Below, piece by piece: positions 6,161-12,783 of a stretch of 12,783 nucleotides of DNA. The DNA comes from Parvimonas sp. GTDB taxonomy: Bacteria > Bacillota > Clostridia > Tissierellales > Peptoniphilaceae. Position 1 is the first letter of the stretch. The number at the start of each line of letters is the position of its first letter. A program made the position numbers and the translations under genes. Below the pieces are notes generated by a model. That model ran no database searches. It was not told where the DNA came from and saw nothing but the letters and a program-made list of their open reading frames with translations. The DNA is taken from the NCBI GenBank assembly GCA_022770425.1, contig JALEHY010000032.1, positions 1-12,783 on the forward strand. Direction: 5' to 3'.

Positions 6161-6189
6161 ATTATAACAAATTTATATCGATGTGTCAA
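6161..6189 (-). promoter_or_regulatory. Consensus promoter of the APC permease
   Basis: On the minus strand TTGACA (6184-6189) and TATAAT (6161-6166) are both perfect, with a 17-base spacer. The predicted start near 6154 gives a short leader before the RBS. A promoter this strong beside a regulator gene suggests that repression keeps it in check. Confidence 0.85.
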
Positions 6190-6191
6190 AG

Positions 6192-6335
6192 AATTTCAAC
6201 AATTTTATAATTTAAAACAAAGTCTGAATATTTACGATATTCAAAGAAATTTGAATGAAAACTTTACACAAAAATCGTTTTTATCAAGCAAATTTTTTTG
6301 TTCAAGAAAAAATTTTTTTAAAATTTCAACAATTT
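6192..6335. promoter_or_regulatory. Candidate regulator sites: repeated 14-mer and an inverted repeat
   Basis: AATTTCAACAATTT occurs at 6192-6205, two bases upstream of the permease -35 box, and again at 6322-6335, 16 bases upstream of the PucR gene -35 box, in the same orientation. Between them TGAATAT (6225-6231) and ATATTCA (6237-6243) form an inverted repeat with a five-base spacer. Sites at both promoters fit a local regulator acting on both genes. In AT-rich DNA a 14-mer repeat could still be chance. Confidence 0.4.
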
Positions 6336-6351
6336 ACTGAAATTAATCACA

Positions 6352-6380
6352 TTGAGATTTTACTAATTTAATGTTATAAT
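6352..6380 (+). promoter_or_regulatory. Promoter of the PucR-type regulator gene
   Basis: TTGAGA (6352-6357) and a perfect TATAAT (6375-6380) are 17 bases apart. The predicted start near 6387 leaves a leader of about 60 bases before the ATG at 6448, which has a TTAGGAGGA site. Confidence 0.8.
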
Positions 6381-6447
6381 CTCAGTATGTTTCGTTATTA
6401 GATAACTGTTTAAATATTCGGTAACAATTTAATTTTTAGGAGGATAT

Positions 6448-7995
6448 ATGAAATTAAGTACAGTTTTAAAAAGATTTTCAGACTTTGAACTTTTAACAGA
6501 TTTTGAAATAAAAGATGTTAATATATCCCATGTAACTGTTGTTGACGCTCCTGATGCTACTAATTACACACGAGGTGAAGAATTCGTTTTGACATCCGGA
6601 TATATATTTTTAAAAGATGACGCCATTTTAAAAAAGGTTTTAGATAGTTGTAAAAAACAAGGCTGTAGTGCATTAGGAATAAAACTTAGCAGGTTTTTAA
6701 AAACTCTTCCGTATGAAATAATACAATATGCAAATAAATTAAAAATTCCAATCATAAATATTCCGGAAAAATATGCTTACTCAGACATTATAAATCCGAT
6801 TTTATCAAATATTTTAAAAAACAATATTGATGAAATGCACTTTACCGAAAAACTGCATAATGAATTTACTTATATGTTAGTTGAGAACAAAGACATTGAA
6901 GAAATTTTAAATTATTTATATAAAATAATAAAAATTGATTTTTGCTTTTATGACTATTTTTCAAACAAAGAGTTTTACTTCGGTGCCTGTAAAAACAAAG
7001 ATGGTTGTTTCAGCAGAGTTATTCAAGGCAAGACTATGAAATTAGGAAAAATTATAGTCTTTAATTTAGAAAAAAATTTATCTTATACTTCAAAAATGGC
7101 TATATATTATTGTCTTACGGTTTTGAATATAAAAATAGAGCAATATATAATATTGACACAAATTAAAGAGGGATATTTAAATGATTTTGTCAATGACCTT
7201 TTAATAAACAATATAAATTCCGAAGAAGAACTGTTTACAAGAGCAAATTTACTGAAAAAAGACGTAAACGGAAATTTCTTTTGTATAATTTTTGATATAG
7301 ATAATTACAAAGATACTCTTATTAATTCCCCTGAAAAAAATTCAAAACTTGAAAACTTCAAGAATGATACTTTTAAAAGAATTGTAGAAATATTTAAATC
7401 TAAAAATATGATTTTTCATTACTACAAAAAAAGTGACAGCATTGTTTTTATCGTAAAAGAGAATAATATTCTAAGTAACATTAAAGATGACATAATAAAG
7501 CCTATAAAAAATTACATATATGAAATTTACTTAGAATACAAAAAACTGACATTTACGGTTGGTATAGGTATGGTACAAAAAAATATTTTAAATATTTCAA
7601 AAAGTTATAATGAGGCAATGGACAGTATAAAAATAGGACGAACTTTACAAAATGAGGATGGAATATTTATTTTTAAAGATATAGAATTTTTTAAAAGTTT
7701 AAATGAGTCCATTGACGATGAAAAGTCTGTTCCTTACTTTGTAAAAGACTTCTTAAATGTGCTTAATTACAGTAAGGAAAAAGATTCAGATTACACTAAA
7801 ACCTTAATTTCACTGATTGAAAACAACTGGAGCATAAAAAAATGTGCAAAAAATCAATTTTTACATTACAATACCATTAAGTATAGGTATGATAAGCTCC
7901 AAGAAATAACTAATAAAGATTTTGAAAATTACAATGACAGATTTTTGTTAGAATTTGCATACAGATATTTAAAAATAAAAGGTAATGAAATTTAA
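6448..7995 (+). CDS. PucR-family transcriptional regulator
   Basis: The protein has 515 residues and three recognisable parts. Residues about 5-125 are the N-terminal PucR sensor domain, including the segment GEEFVLTSGYIFLKDD (44-59). The middle (about 285-400) resembles the GGDEF-like domain of CdaR/PucR regulators, with FTVGIGMVQKNILNISKSYNEA. The last 60 residues hold the PucR helix-turn-helix, with SIKKCAKNQFLHYNTIKYRY matching the family pattern L-x-x-H-x-N-T-x-x-Y-R. It acts as a cytoplasmic DNA-binding regulator, usually for catabolism or transport of amino acids, purines or sugar acids; the ligand is unknown. It is divergent from the APC permease, whose promoter has candidate sites in the shared spacer. 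Its stop codon lies inside a terminator hairpin shared with the convergent M20 operon. Confidence 0.93.
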   Translation: MKLSTVLKRFSDFELLTDFEIKDVNISHVTVVDAPDATNYTRGEEFVLTSGYIFLKDDAILKKVLDSCKKQGCSALGIKLSRFLKTLPYEIIQYANKLKIPIINIPEKYAYSDIINPILSNILKNNIDEMHFTEKLHNEFTYMLVENKDIEEILNYLYKIIKIDFCFYDYFSNKEFYFGACKNKDGCFSRVIQGKTMKLGKIIVFNLEKNLSYTSKMAIYYCLTVLNIKIEQYIILTQIKEGYLNDFVNDLLINNINSEEELFTRANLLKKDVNGNFFCIIFDIDNYKDTLINSPEKNSKLENFKNDTFKRIVEIFKSKNMIFHYYKKSDSIVFIVKENNILSNIKDDIIKPIKNYIYEIYLEYKKLTFTVGIGMVQKNILNISKSYNEAMDSIKIGRTLQNEDGIFIFKDIEFFKSLNESIDDEKSVPYFVKDFLNVLNYSKEKDSDYTKTLISLIENNWSIKKCAKNQFLHYNTIKYRYDKLQEITNKDFENYNDRFLLEFAYRYLKIKGNEI

Positions 7996-8020
7996 AAAGG
8001 TTCACGTTGTGAACCTTTTT
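7994..8020. terminator. Bidirectional terminator overlapping two stop codons
   Basis: AAAAAGGTTCAC (7994-8005) and GTGAACCTTTTT (8009-8020) form a perfect 12-pair stem with a three-base loop and T5 on both strands. It overlaps the TAA of the regulator gene (7993-7995) and the TAA of the amidohydrolase gene (8019-8021), so one element ends both convergent transcripts. Confidence 0.9.
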
Positions 8021-9200
8021 AATCATTTAAATAGTCTTGTACTGTTTGTATAAAAAATTTTACTCCGTTTACAAAATATTTTTCTTCCAATCCGAATTTT
8101 CCGTTATGATGCGGATAAGCTACTCCGTCAACATAAAGAGGATTTTTTAAGAATACATATGTTCCCGGAACTTTTTCAAGATAATATGCAAAATCTTCGC
8201 CTCCCATAACAGGCTTTTTCAATTCTACAACCTTATCTTCTCCTATCGCTCTTTTGGCACTTTCAAAAATTACTTTTGAAACTTCATCATCATTTATCAC
8301 AGGAGGAGGTCCAAATAAATATTTATATTCAACTTCACCTCTGTATGCTTGAGCTATTGACTTAGCTATTTCTCCTATTCTTTCAGAAATATGTTTTCTA
8401 ACTTCTTTTGTTAATGCTCTTGCTGTTCCTACTATTTGAACTTTATCAGGAATTATATTAAAAGCAGTCCCTCCGTTAACAATACAACAAGAAATTACTG
8501 CAGAATCTATAGGGTCCAACTCTCTTGAAATTATAGTCTGAATTGAAGTTATAATGTTTGAAGAAATTACAACAGGATCTATGCTTCCTTGAGGATATGC
8601 ACCATGTGATGAATTACCTTTTACATCTATCGTAAACTTGTCCATACAAGCCATAAGAGGACCGGATTTTACACCTATCTCTCCTTGTTCAAGTTCTGTC
8701 GAAATATTTCCTACATGAAGTCCCACGATAAAATCAACTCCGTCTAAGCAACCTCCCTCTATCATCGGCTCTGCACCTGAATTTGTTTCTTCACCCGGTT
8801 GGAATAAAATCTTAACTGTTCCTGAAAATTCAGCTTTCATTTCATTTAATGTTTTTACCACTCCAAGCATTATTGCAGTATGTGCATCATGTCCACATGC
8901 ATGCATATTGCCGTTTATAGCTTTGAAAGGCAAATCTAATTCTTCAGACATAGGAAGCCCATCCATATCCGCTCTTAACGCTATGCATTTTTCACTTTGA
9001 CCTTTGGAGCCTTTTATTGTAACAACAACAGATGAATCATTTGAAAAATCAGTTCTATATTCAACTCCGAAACTATCCAAAACCTCTTTTACATATTTTA
9101 CTGTAAGTGGCAAGTCATTACCTATTTCAGGAATTTTATGCAAATCTCTTCTCCAATTTATAACTTCCTGTGAAATCTCATTAAAATTTTTACAATCCAT
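8019..9200 (-). CDS. M20 family amidohydrolase (M20D type)
   Basis: The protein has 393 residues, usual for M20D enzymes such as hippurate hydrolase, IAA-amino acid hydrolase and N-acyl amino acid deacylases. It would cleave an amide bond to free an amino acid, in the cytoplasm since no signal peptide is present. Motifs in order: ALRADMDGLPM (74-84), HACGHDAHT (100-108) with metal ligands Cys102 and His104, LFQPGEE (133-139) with the Glu138/Glu139 pair, GLHV with His163, and the C-terminal MGGEDFAYYLEKVPGTYVFL. The enzyme looks complete. It is third in an operon after two membrane proteins, 16 bases after the second, with its own AAAGGAGGA site. The context suggests that it acts on what they import. 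Substrate specificity cannot be assigned from sequence. Confidence 0.92.
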   Translation of the reverse strand: MDCKNFNEISQEVINWRRDLHKIPEIGNDLPLTVKYVKEVLDSFGVEYRTDFSNDSSVVVTIKGSKGQSEKCIALRADMDGLPMSEELDLPFKAINGNMHACGHDAHTAIMLGVVKTLNEMKAEFSGTVKILFQPGEETNSGAEPMIEGGCLDGVDFIVGLHVGNISTELEQGEIGVKSGPLMACMDKFTIDVKGNSSHGAYPQGSIDPVVISSNIITSIQTIISRELDPIDSAVISCCIVNGGTAFNIIPDKVQIVGTARALTKEVRKHISERIGEIAKSIAQAYRGEVEYKYLFGPPPVINDDEVSKVIFESAKRAIGEDKVVELKKPVMGGEDFAYYLEKVPGTYVFLKNPLYVDGVAYPHHNGKFGLEEKYFVNGVKFFIQTVQDYLND

Positions 9201-9216
9201 AAATTATCCTCCTTTA

Positions 9217-9888
9217 TTAATTTTTATTTTTCATTTTTTCATCAAAACTTGCAAAAGCTACTACTCCGAATATTGCAATAGGAATCATTAAAAACAAAGG
9301 TATAAAACTTAAAAATTTAAGCATAATTAAGGTAAGTGCCAAAGCAAATGCTCCGTATTTTAAGTTTTTTGAAGCATAAAGTGCGAATATTGCTCCGAAT
9401 ATTGCAGGAGATACGTATTTAAACGCCTCTATAACAACCGGAGGAAATAATGACATCAATGTCGCTCCGCCAAGTGCAGCTATAGTTACAACAATCAAAT
9501 TTGTTATTATTGACCCTGCTATCGCTAAAGTAGATACTATTTCCGCTTTTTTACTTCCTGTTTCAACTTTCAATGTTTCTTGTGCAATAGCAGAACATGG
9601 AACTCTCATATTACTTATATTTCCTGACAAGAAAGACATATATGTTCCCGGAAGTCCCAAAAGCGGGAAATATGAAACCGGTTCAACAACTGAATAAACT
9701 GCAAACATTGAAGCAATATACATCCATCCTGTTAAAATTTCTGTAAGAGTAGGAATCGCTCCGTAAAAAACATATAACCCTATTGCAGGTAAAAAGCAAA
9801 GCGGAATTGCAAAAAGATTTGTAAATCTTCCGTATCTTATTATCGACTTTGTAAAAATATTTTCATATTGTTCATTAAAATCTTTCAT
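9217..9888 (-). CDS. Polytopic membrane protein, second part of a putative two-protein transporter
   Basis: The protein has 223 residues and about six hydrophobic segments. Among the non-membrane stretches is a distinctive polar segment, FPLLGLPGTYMSFLSGNISN followed by MRVPCSAIAQETLKVETGSKKAEI (about residues 74-116). This looks conserved in character and may form a substrate or partner site. I know such proteins only as uncharacterised partners of DUF5058-like membrane proteins beside M20 hydrolases. The ATG shares one base with the stop of the upstream gene (TAATG), and its RBS (AGGAGG) overlaps the upstream C-terminus, so equal amounts of the two proteins are likely. A role in importing the substrate of the M20 enzyme is inference. 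Confidence 0.8.
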   Translation of the reverse strand: MKDFNEQYENIFTKSIIRYGRFTNLFAIPLCFLPAIGLYVFYGAIPTLTEILTGWMYIASMFAVYSVVEPVSYFPLLGLPGTYMSFLSGNISNMRVPCSAIAQETLKVETGSKKAEIVSTLAIAGSIITNLIVVTIAALGGATLMSLFPPVVIEAFKYVSPAIFGAIFALYASKNLKYGAFALALTLIMLKFLSFIPLFLMIPIAIFGVVAFASFDEKMKNKN

Positions 9889-10610
9889 TATATGCCTCCT
9901 AACTTAATATACAAAACAGTAGCTGTCATTCCTATTACCATTGCTATTCCTAAGTTATATTCAACAAGTTTAGGATATTTTTTGGCAATTTTCTCTAAAA
10001 TAATCATTGAGATTGCTGCTGTAATTCCCGAAATCATAAACCCTCTCATTTCAGGTTTTAATCCGTTTAGTAAGTCTTTACTAAAGAAAAACGCAAAGGC
10101 TCCACACATTGCCGGCAAAGTAATTTTTGCCATTTTCTTAGGATTTCCGCCTGAAATTTTTTTGTTTATTTTGTCCAACTTGTGTGTAAAAAGTCCTGTT
10201 GTCAGTAACCACGCACTACCGTTTAATGCCATTACCCACGCAGCATTTGCAAAATGAACCAATGAATAATTATTTGCCCCCAAAGTTGTTCCCATTGCAC
10301 TTGCCGCCATATTAGCTGCCGCCAATTCAGTCGGTGCAGCTCCGATAACAGAAAGTCTCATCCAAGCAAGCGGTCCACCAATAGCTCCCATTAATCCCAA
10401 CATAACTACAAATACACCAAATGCCGGTCCGATTGCAGAAAATGCTCCTACACGAAACGCTTTTTTTGCATCTTCTTTTGATAATTCAACAAGTGGAGCA
10501 CTTTTCATTGCTTTTTTATAAAATATGTACGCTTGTACCCCACATATAACCGCAACAGGTATCGCTAATAACCACATAGCATAACTGTTTGCATACTTTA
10601 AATAGTCCAT
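9888..10610 (-). CDS. DUF5058-like polytopic membrane protein, first part of a putative two-protein transporter
   Basis: The protein has 240 residues with about six membrane segments. It starts MDYLKYANSYAMWLLAIPVAVI, which resembles DUF5058 family proteins. A glycine/alanine-rich middle carries a run of small residues, GAIGGPLAWMRLSVIGAAPT followed by ELAAANMAASAMGTTLG (about residues 75-111), which suggests closely packed helices. The cytoplasmic loop KKISGGNPKKM separates the two halves. No ATPase or known transport motif is present, so with its partner it would be a secondary transporter or channel if it transports at all. The ATG follows AAGGAGGA by about 8 bases and opens the three-gene operon, divergent from folE. 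The family has no established function that I know of. Confidence 0.8.
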   Translation of the reverse strand: MDYLKYANSYAMWLLAIPVAVICGVQAYIFYKKAMKSAPLVELSKEDAKKAFRVGAFSAIGPAFGVFVVMLGLMGAIGGPLAWMRLSVIGAAPTELAAANMAASAMGTTLGANNYSLVHFANAAWVMALNGSAWLLTTGLFTHKLDKINKKISGGNPKKMAKITLPAMCGAFAFFFSKDLLNGLKPEMRGFMISGITAAISMIILEKIAKKYPKLVEYNLGIAMVIGMTATVLYIKLGGI

Positions 10611-10734
10611 ATAATTCCTCCTTGAATAATTTATTTACATATATGATATATAATTTACCGATTAAATAAAACGTTCTTTTTTACAAAAAGTTAGCAATTT
10701 TTTTGCAATTTTTTACAAATATAATTTTTTAAAA

Positions 10735-10763
10735 TTGACTTAATGTATTATTTTTGTTAGAAT
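10735..10763 (+). promoter_or_regulatory. Promoter of the folate operon
   Basis: TTGACT (10735-10740) and TAGAAT (10758-10763) are 17 bases apart. The predicted start near 10770 leaves a leader of about 50 bases, too short for a folate-sensing riboswitch. A weak inverted repeat, TATCA then TGATA (10772-10785), lies over the start site. Confidence 0.75.
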
Positions 10764-10822
10764 ACTTTATGTATCATATTTGATATTTAATATTTAAAAA
10801 ATAATTATGAAAGAGGATTTTA

Positions 10823-11383
10823 ATGGATAAGAAAAAGATAGAACAAGCTGTCAGTATGATTATAGAAGCAGTCGGCGAAGACCCAAACAGAGAAGGTTTG
10901 TTGGAAACTCCTCAAAGAGTTGCAAGAATGTATGAAGAAATTTTTTCAGGTATCGGAAAAAACGCAAAAGAACATCTTTCAAAAACTTTTGAGTTAGTAG
11001 ATGGAAGTATGGTAATTGAAAAGGATATTACTTTTTTCTCAATGTGTGAACATCATTTTTTACCTTTTTGGGGAAAAGTTCATATAGCTTATTTGCCTAA
11101 CGGACGTGTCGCAGGACTTTCAAAACTTGCACGTTGTGTTGATGTATATGCAAAAAAACCACAACTTCAAGAAAGATTAAATATGGAAATTGCTGATGCT
11201 ATTATGGAATTTTTAAATGCAAAAGGTGCATTGGTTGTTATTGAAGCCGAACATATGTGTATGAATATGAGAGGTGTTAAAAGACCCGGAACAACTACTG
11301 TTACTTCAATAAGCAGAGGTGTTTTTGAAAAAGATTTAACCCTTAGAGATGAAGCATACAGACTTATGAAACTACAAGGATAA
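10823..11383 (+). CDS. folE: GTP cyclohydrolase I
   Basis: The protein has 186 residues, the usual size of the homodecameric enzyme that converts GTP to 7,8-dihydroneopterin triphosphate, the first step of folate synthesis. The zinc site is complete: Cys75 and His78 in SMCEHHF, and Cys146 in EHMCMNMRGV; His77 and His144 sit at catalytic positions. Other family hallmarks are GLLETPQRVARMYEEIF (25-41), GLSKLARCVDVYAKKPQLQERL (98-119) and GVKRPGTTTVTSISRG (151-166). The ATG follows an AGAGGA site. The next gene, a folB-folK fusion, starts 4 bases after the stop, so the two form an operon. It is divergent from the membrane protein/M20 operon. Confidence 0.97.
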   Translation: MDKKKIEQAVSMIIEAVGEDPNREGLLETPQRVARMYEEIFSGIGKNAKEHLSKTFELVDGSMVIEKDITFFSMCEHHFLPFWGKVHIAYLPNGRVAGLSKLARCVDVYAKKPQLQERLNMEIADAIMEFLNAKGALVVIEAEHMCMNMRGVKRPGTTTVTSISRGVFEKDLTLRDEAYRLMKLQG

Positions 11384-11387
11384 AAAA

Positions 11388-12212
11388 ATGGATAAAATTG
11401 TCATATCTAACCTTATAATATTCGGTAATCACGGTGTATTTCAAGAAGAAAAAACTCTCGGACAAAAATTTTTGATAGACATAGTCCTTGAACTTTCAAC
11501 CCAAGAAGCAGGTATTACAAAAGATTTGGAAAAGTCTGTTCATTACGGATTTTTGGCAAATGAAATAAATGAATTGTTCACATCTAAATCAAATGATTTA
11601 ATCGAAACTTGTGCCGAAGAAATTGCTCAATTTATTTTAAAAAAATATAATATAGTAGAAAAAGTTACAGTAAAAGTAAAAAAACCTTGGGCACCGATAA
11701 ACTTGCCTGTCGAAGATTTATACATTGAAATTGAAAGAAAACGACATAGAGTTTTTTTGGGATTGGGTTCAAACATCGGAGATTCAAAAAAAATTTTAGA
11801 AACTGCTGTAAATAAAATTGAAGACGATTACACGAAAGTTTTAAAATTTTCAAAATTTTATGAAACAAAGGCTTGGGGGCTTACAGAACAACCTGATTTT
11901 TTAAATAAAGTTATTGAGATTGAAACAACTTATGAACCTTTGGTATTATTAAAACATTTACAAAAAATCGAATTGGAACTTGGACGTGAAAGAAAAATTC
12001 ACTGGGGACCGAGAACTGTCGACATAGACATATTATTTATTGATGATAAAAAAATATATCTTGATGACTTAATCGTTCCTCATCCATATATCCAAGAAAG
12101 AGCATTCGTTCTTGAACCTATGAATGAAATTGCTCCGCATTTTATCCATCCGGTTGAAAACAAACCAATCAGAGAACTTTTAAAGAACTTATCTGATAAC
12201 CAAAAAAGTTAG
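11388..12212 (+). CDS. folBK: Fused dihydroneopterin aldolase / HPPK
   Basis: One 274-residue protein carries two folate enzymes. Residues 1-about 118 are FolB, which cleaves dihydroneopterin to 6-hydroxymethyl-dihydropterin; Glu21 in GVFQEEK, Tyr53 in VHYGFLA and Lys99 in KKPWAPI match the active-site Glu, Tyr and Lys of characterised aldolases. Residues about 122-270 are FolK, which adds pyrophosphate to that product; it shows GLGSNIGD (125-132), HWGPRTVDIDIL (205-216) with magnesium ligands Asp212 and Asp214, and PHPYIQERAFVLEP (231-244). Both halves look complete, joined by a very short linker around RKRHRV. The fusion passes product directly between consecutive steps. The start is 4 bases after folE with an AAGGA site. 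A strong terminator lies 50 bases downstream. Confidence 0.97.
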   Translation: MDKIVISNLIIFGNHGVFQEEKTLGQKFLIDIVLELSTQEAGITKDLEKSVHYGFLANEINELFTSKSNDLIETCAEEIAQFILKKYNIVEKVTVKVKKPWAPINLPVEDLYIEIERKRHRVFLGLGSNIGDSKKILETAVNKIEDDYTKVLKFSKFYETKAWGLTEQPDFLNKVIEIETTYEPLVLLKHLQKIELELGRERKIHWGPRTVDIDILFIDDKKIYLDDLIVPHPYIQERAFVLEPMNEIAPHFIHPVENKPIRELLKNLSDNQKS

Positions 12213-12262
12213 AATTTAATTTGAGCCGAACACTAAAACACGGACAGTTAAATAAATTATTC

Positions 12263-12306
12263 AAAGGAATGTAACCTATAATTAATAGGAGACATTCCTT
12301 TTTAAT
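12263..12306 (+). terminator. Terminator of the folate operon
   Basis: AAAGGAATGT (12263-12272) pairs with ACATTCCTTT (12292-12301). An inner stem, CCTAT with ATAGG, closes the loop around AATTA. A T run follows (12299-12304). Confidence 0.85.
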
Positions 12307-12541
12307 TATCATTAATTCTTTTCGTATTATATCATTTACTATAATCTTTATATCATCTATTAATTTTTTATAAAAAGAATAATTTTGTCCCTAAAATATT
12401 TCTTGTTTCATTTTTTAAAATTTTTTACCTATACCTTCAATGCGGTATTTTATATTTTTTTGATAATTCACATTGATTGATATTATTTTTTTCATATTCT
12501 TTAATAACTTTTTATGTGAATTTATATCATATTTTGACATA
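12307..12541. other. Gap between convergent folate genes with a broken minus-strand frame
   Basis: Apart from the two flanking terminators I see no intact gene. The only coding-like text is on the minus strand: the 41-codon frame at 12415-12540, continuing in the same frame past two stops to near 12300. Confidence 0.4.
12415..12540 (-). pseudogene. Possible small or broken ORF between two terminators
   Basis: An ATG at 12538-12540, 7 bases after AGGGG, opens 41 codons beginning MSKYDINSHKKLLKNMKK and ending YRIEGIGKKF. After the TAA the same frame continues as KMKQEIF, a TAG, then GQNYSFYKKLIDDIKIIVN and onward to about 12300. Lys/Ile-rich text in one frame across two stops looks like a decayed small gene. 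However, AT-rich DNA gives such residues easily, and its RBS would overlap the folP terminator stem. Confidence 0.25.
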
Positions 12542-12542
12542 C

Positions 12543-12578
12543 AAAAACCCCTAAATCCTTTGTCCGGATTTAGGGGTT
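12543..12578 (-). terminator. Terminator of folP
   Basis: AACCCCTAAATCC (12546-12558) and GGATTTAGGGGTT (12566-12578) form a perfect 13-pair stem with a seven-base loop. On the minus strand it ends in T5 (12543-12547). It is about 50 bases past the folP stop. Confidence 0.88.
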
Positions 12579-12629
12579 CATATCATTATTTTTTAACTTT
12601 TTTATTTTAATATGCTATTGTTGAATTTA

Positions 12630-12783
12630 TTATCTTTTATAGGCTTTAAAATTTATATCTTCCATTTGATTTGCAAGTCTTACGCAGTCAGCTATTTTTG
12701 CCGCCATTAGATGAGGTTTTATTGTATGAACTCTTAATACTTCTACACCTTTAAAACTTGCTATTGCTGTAAGTTTTGCCGAT
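12630..12783 (-). CDS. folP: C-terminus of dihydropteroate synthase, cut by the right edge
   Basis: The last 50 codons are present; the rest lies beyond the window. The fragment reads LTAIASFKGVEVLRVHTIKP and then HLMAAKIADCVRLANQ. This is the conserved end of dihydropteroate synthase: a Gly-(Val/Ala) strand, then R-V-H, whose Arg and His bind the pyrophosphate of the pterin substrate, then a helix beginning with a run of Ala and Asp residues. The enzyme joins 6-hydroxymethyl-dihydropterin pyrophosphate to p-aminobenzoate, using the product of the FolK half encoded nearby. It is on the opposite strand, convergent with folE-folBK, so it is transcribed separately. The residue after His is Thr where Asp is most common, within family variation. 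A terminator follows. Confidence 0.85.
   Translation of the reverse strand, partial: SAKLTAIASFKGVEVLRVHTIKPHLMAAKIADCVRLANQMEDINFKAYKR

Noticed and set aside
6132..6447. T-box or other amino-acid-sensing leader for the permease
   Set aside because: The permease promoter is so close to the ATG that the leader is about 20-30 bases, too short for a T-box; no T-box sequence was seen.
9868..10257. 129-codon plus-strand ORF across the two membrane protein genes
   Set aside because: It is the reverse strand of alanine- and glycine-rich helices, has no RBS, and overlaps two well supported genes.
10620..10822. Riboswitch (for example tetrahydrofolate-type) upstream of folE
   Set aside because: The predicted leader is only about 50 bases with no conserved-looking structured core; a plain promoter explains the region.
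1..12783. CRISPR array, tRNA or rRNA genes
   Set aside because: No regularly spaced repeats and no cloverleaf or rRNA-like GC-rich conserved segments were seen on either strand.

Overview
The window is a stretch of chromosome from a very AT-rich, Gram-positive-type anaerobe. Nearly every gene has an AGGAGG-like ribosome binding site, promoters fit TTGACA-17-TATAAT, and almost every transcript ends at a clear hairpin terminator. The content (PucR regulator, M18 and M20 peptidases, APC permease, a paired membrane-protein module beside an M20 hydrolase, FolB-FolK fusion) suggests a Tissierellia or Clostridia type bacterium, such as a Peptoniphilus or Parvimonas relative. That placement is inference and no rRNA is present.

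Left end (1-1060). A truncated membrane protein, probably an ABC exporter, enters from the left edge on the minus strand. Just upstream lies a 16-residue peptide gene, MKITIKTPGGTITIDL. It has a textbook promoter, a 31-base near-perfect palindrome over the expected start site, a strong RBS, and a terminator-like hairpin before the exporter. This is the best candidate for an undescribed system. About 400-1020 holds only decayed coding relics.

1024-2890. A minus-strand pair encodes a VOC-family protein and a small EamA/DMT transporter, ending at a terminator. Then comes a plus-strand unit with a 23-codon TTG-started leader ORF followed by an unrecognised lipoprotein. A bidirectional terminator separates it from the next genes.

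2890-8020. The minus strand carries an M18 aminopeptidase coupled by a one-base overlap to a small membrane protein, and upstream of them an APC amino acid permease. The permease is divergent from a PucR-type regulator. The shared 316-base spacer holds two promoters, a repeated 14-mer and a small inverted repeat, so the regulator probably controls the permease. Together these genes suggest peptide and amino acid use.

7994-10610. A minus-strand three-gene operon encodes two multi-pass membrane proteins with a one-base overlap and an M20 amidohydrolase, which looks like an uptake-and-hydrolysis module for an N-acylated amino acid or related amide.

10735-12783. A plus-strand folate unit (folE, then a folB-folK fusion) is divergent from that operon. 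After its terminator and a stretch with a broken small ORF, the C-terminus of dihydropteroate synthase (folP) enters from the right edge on the minus strand. The window therefore holds the GTP entry step, aldolase, pyrophosphokinase and part of the synthase of folate synthesis.
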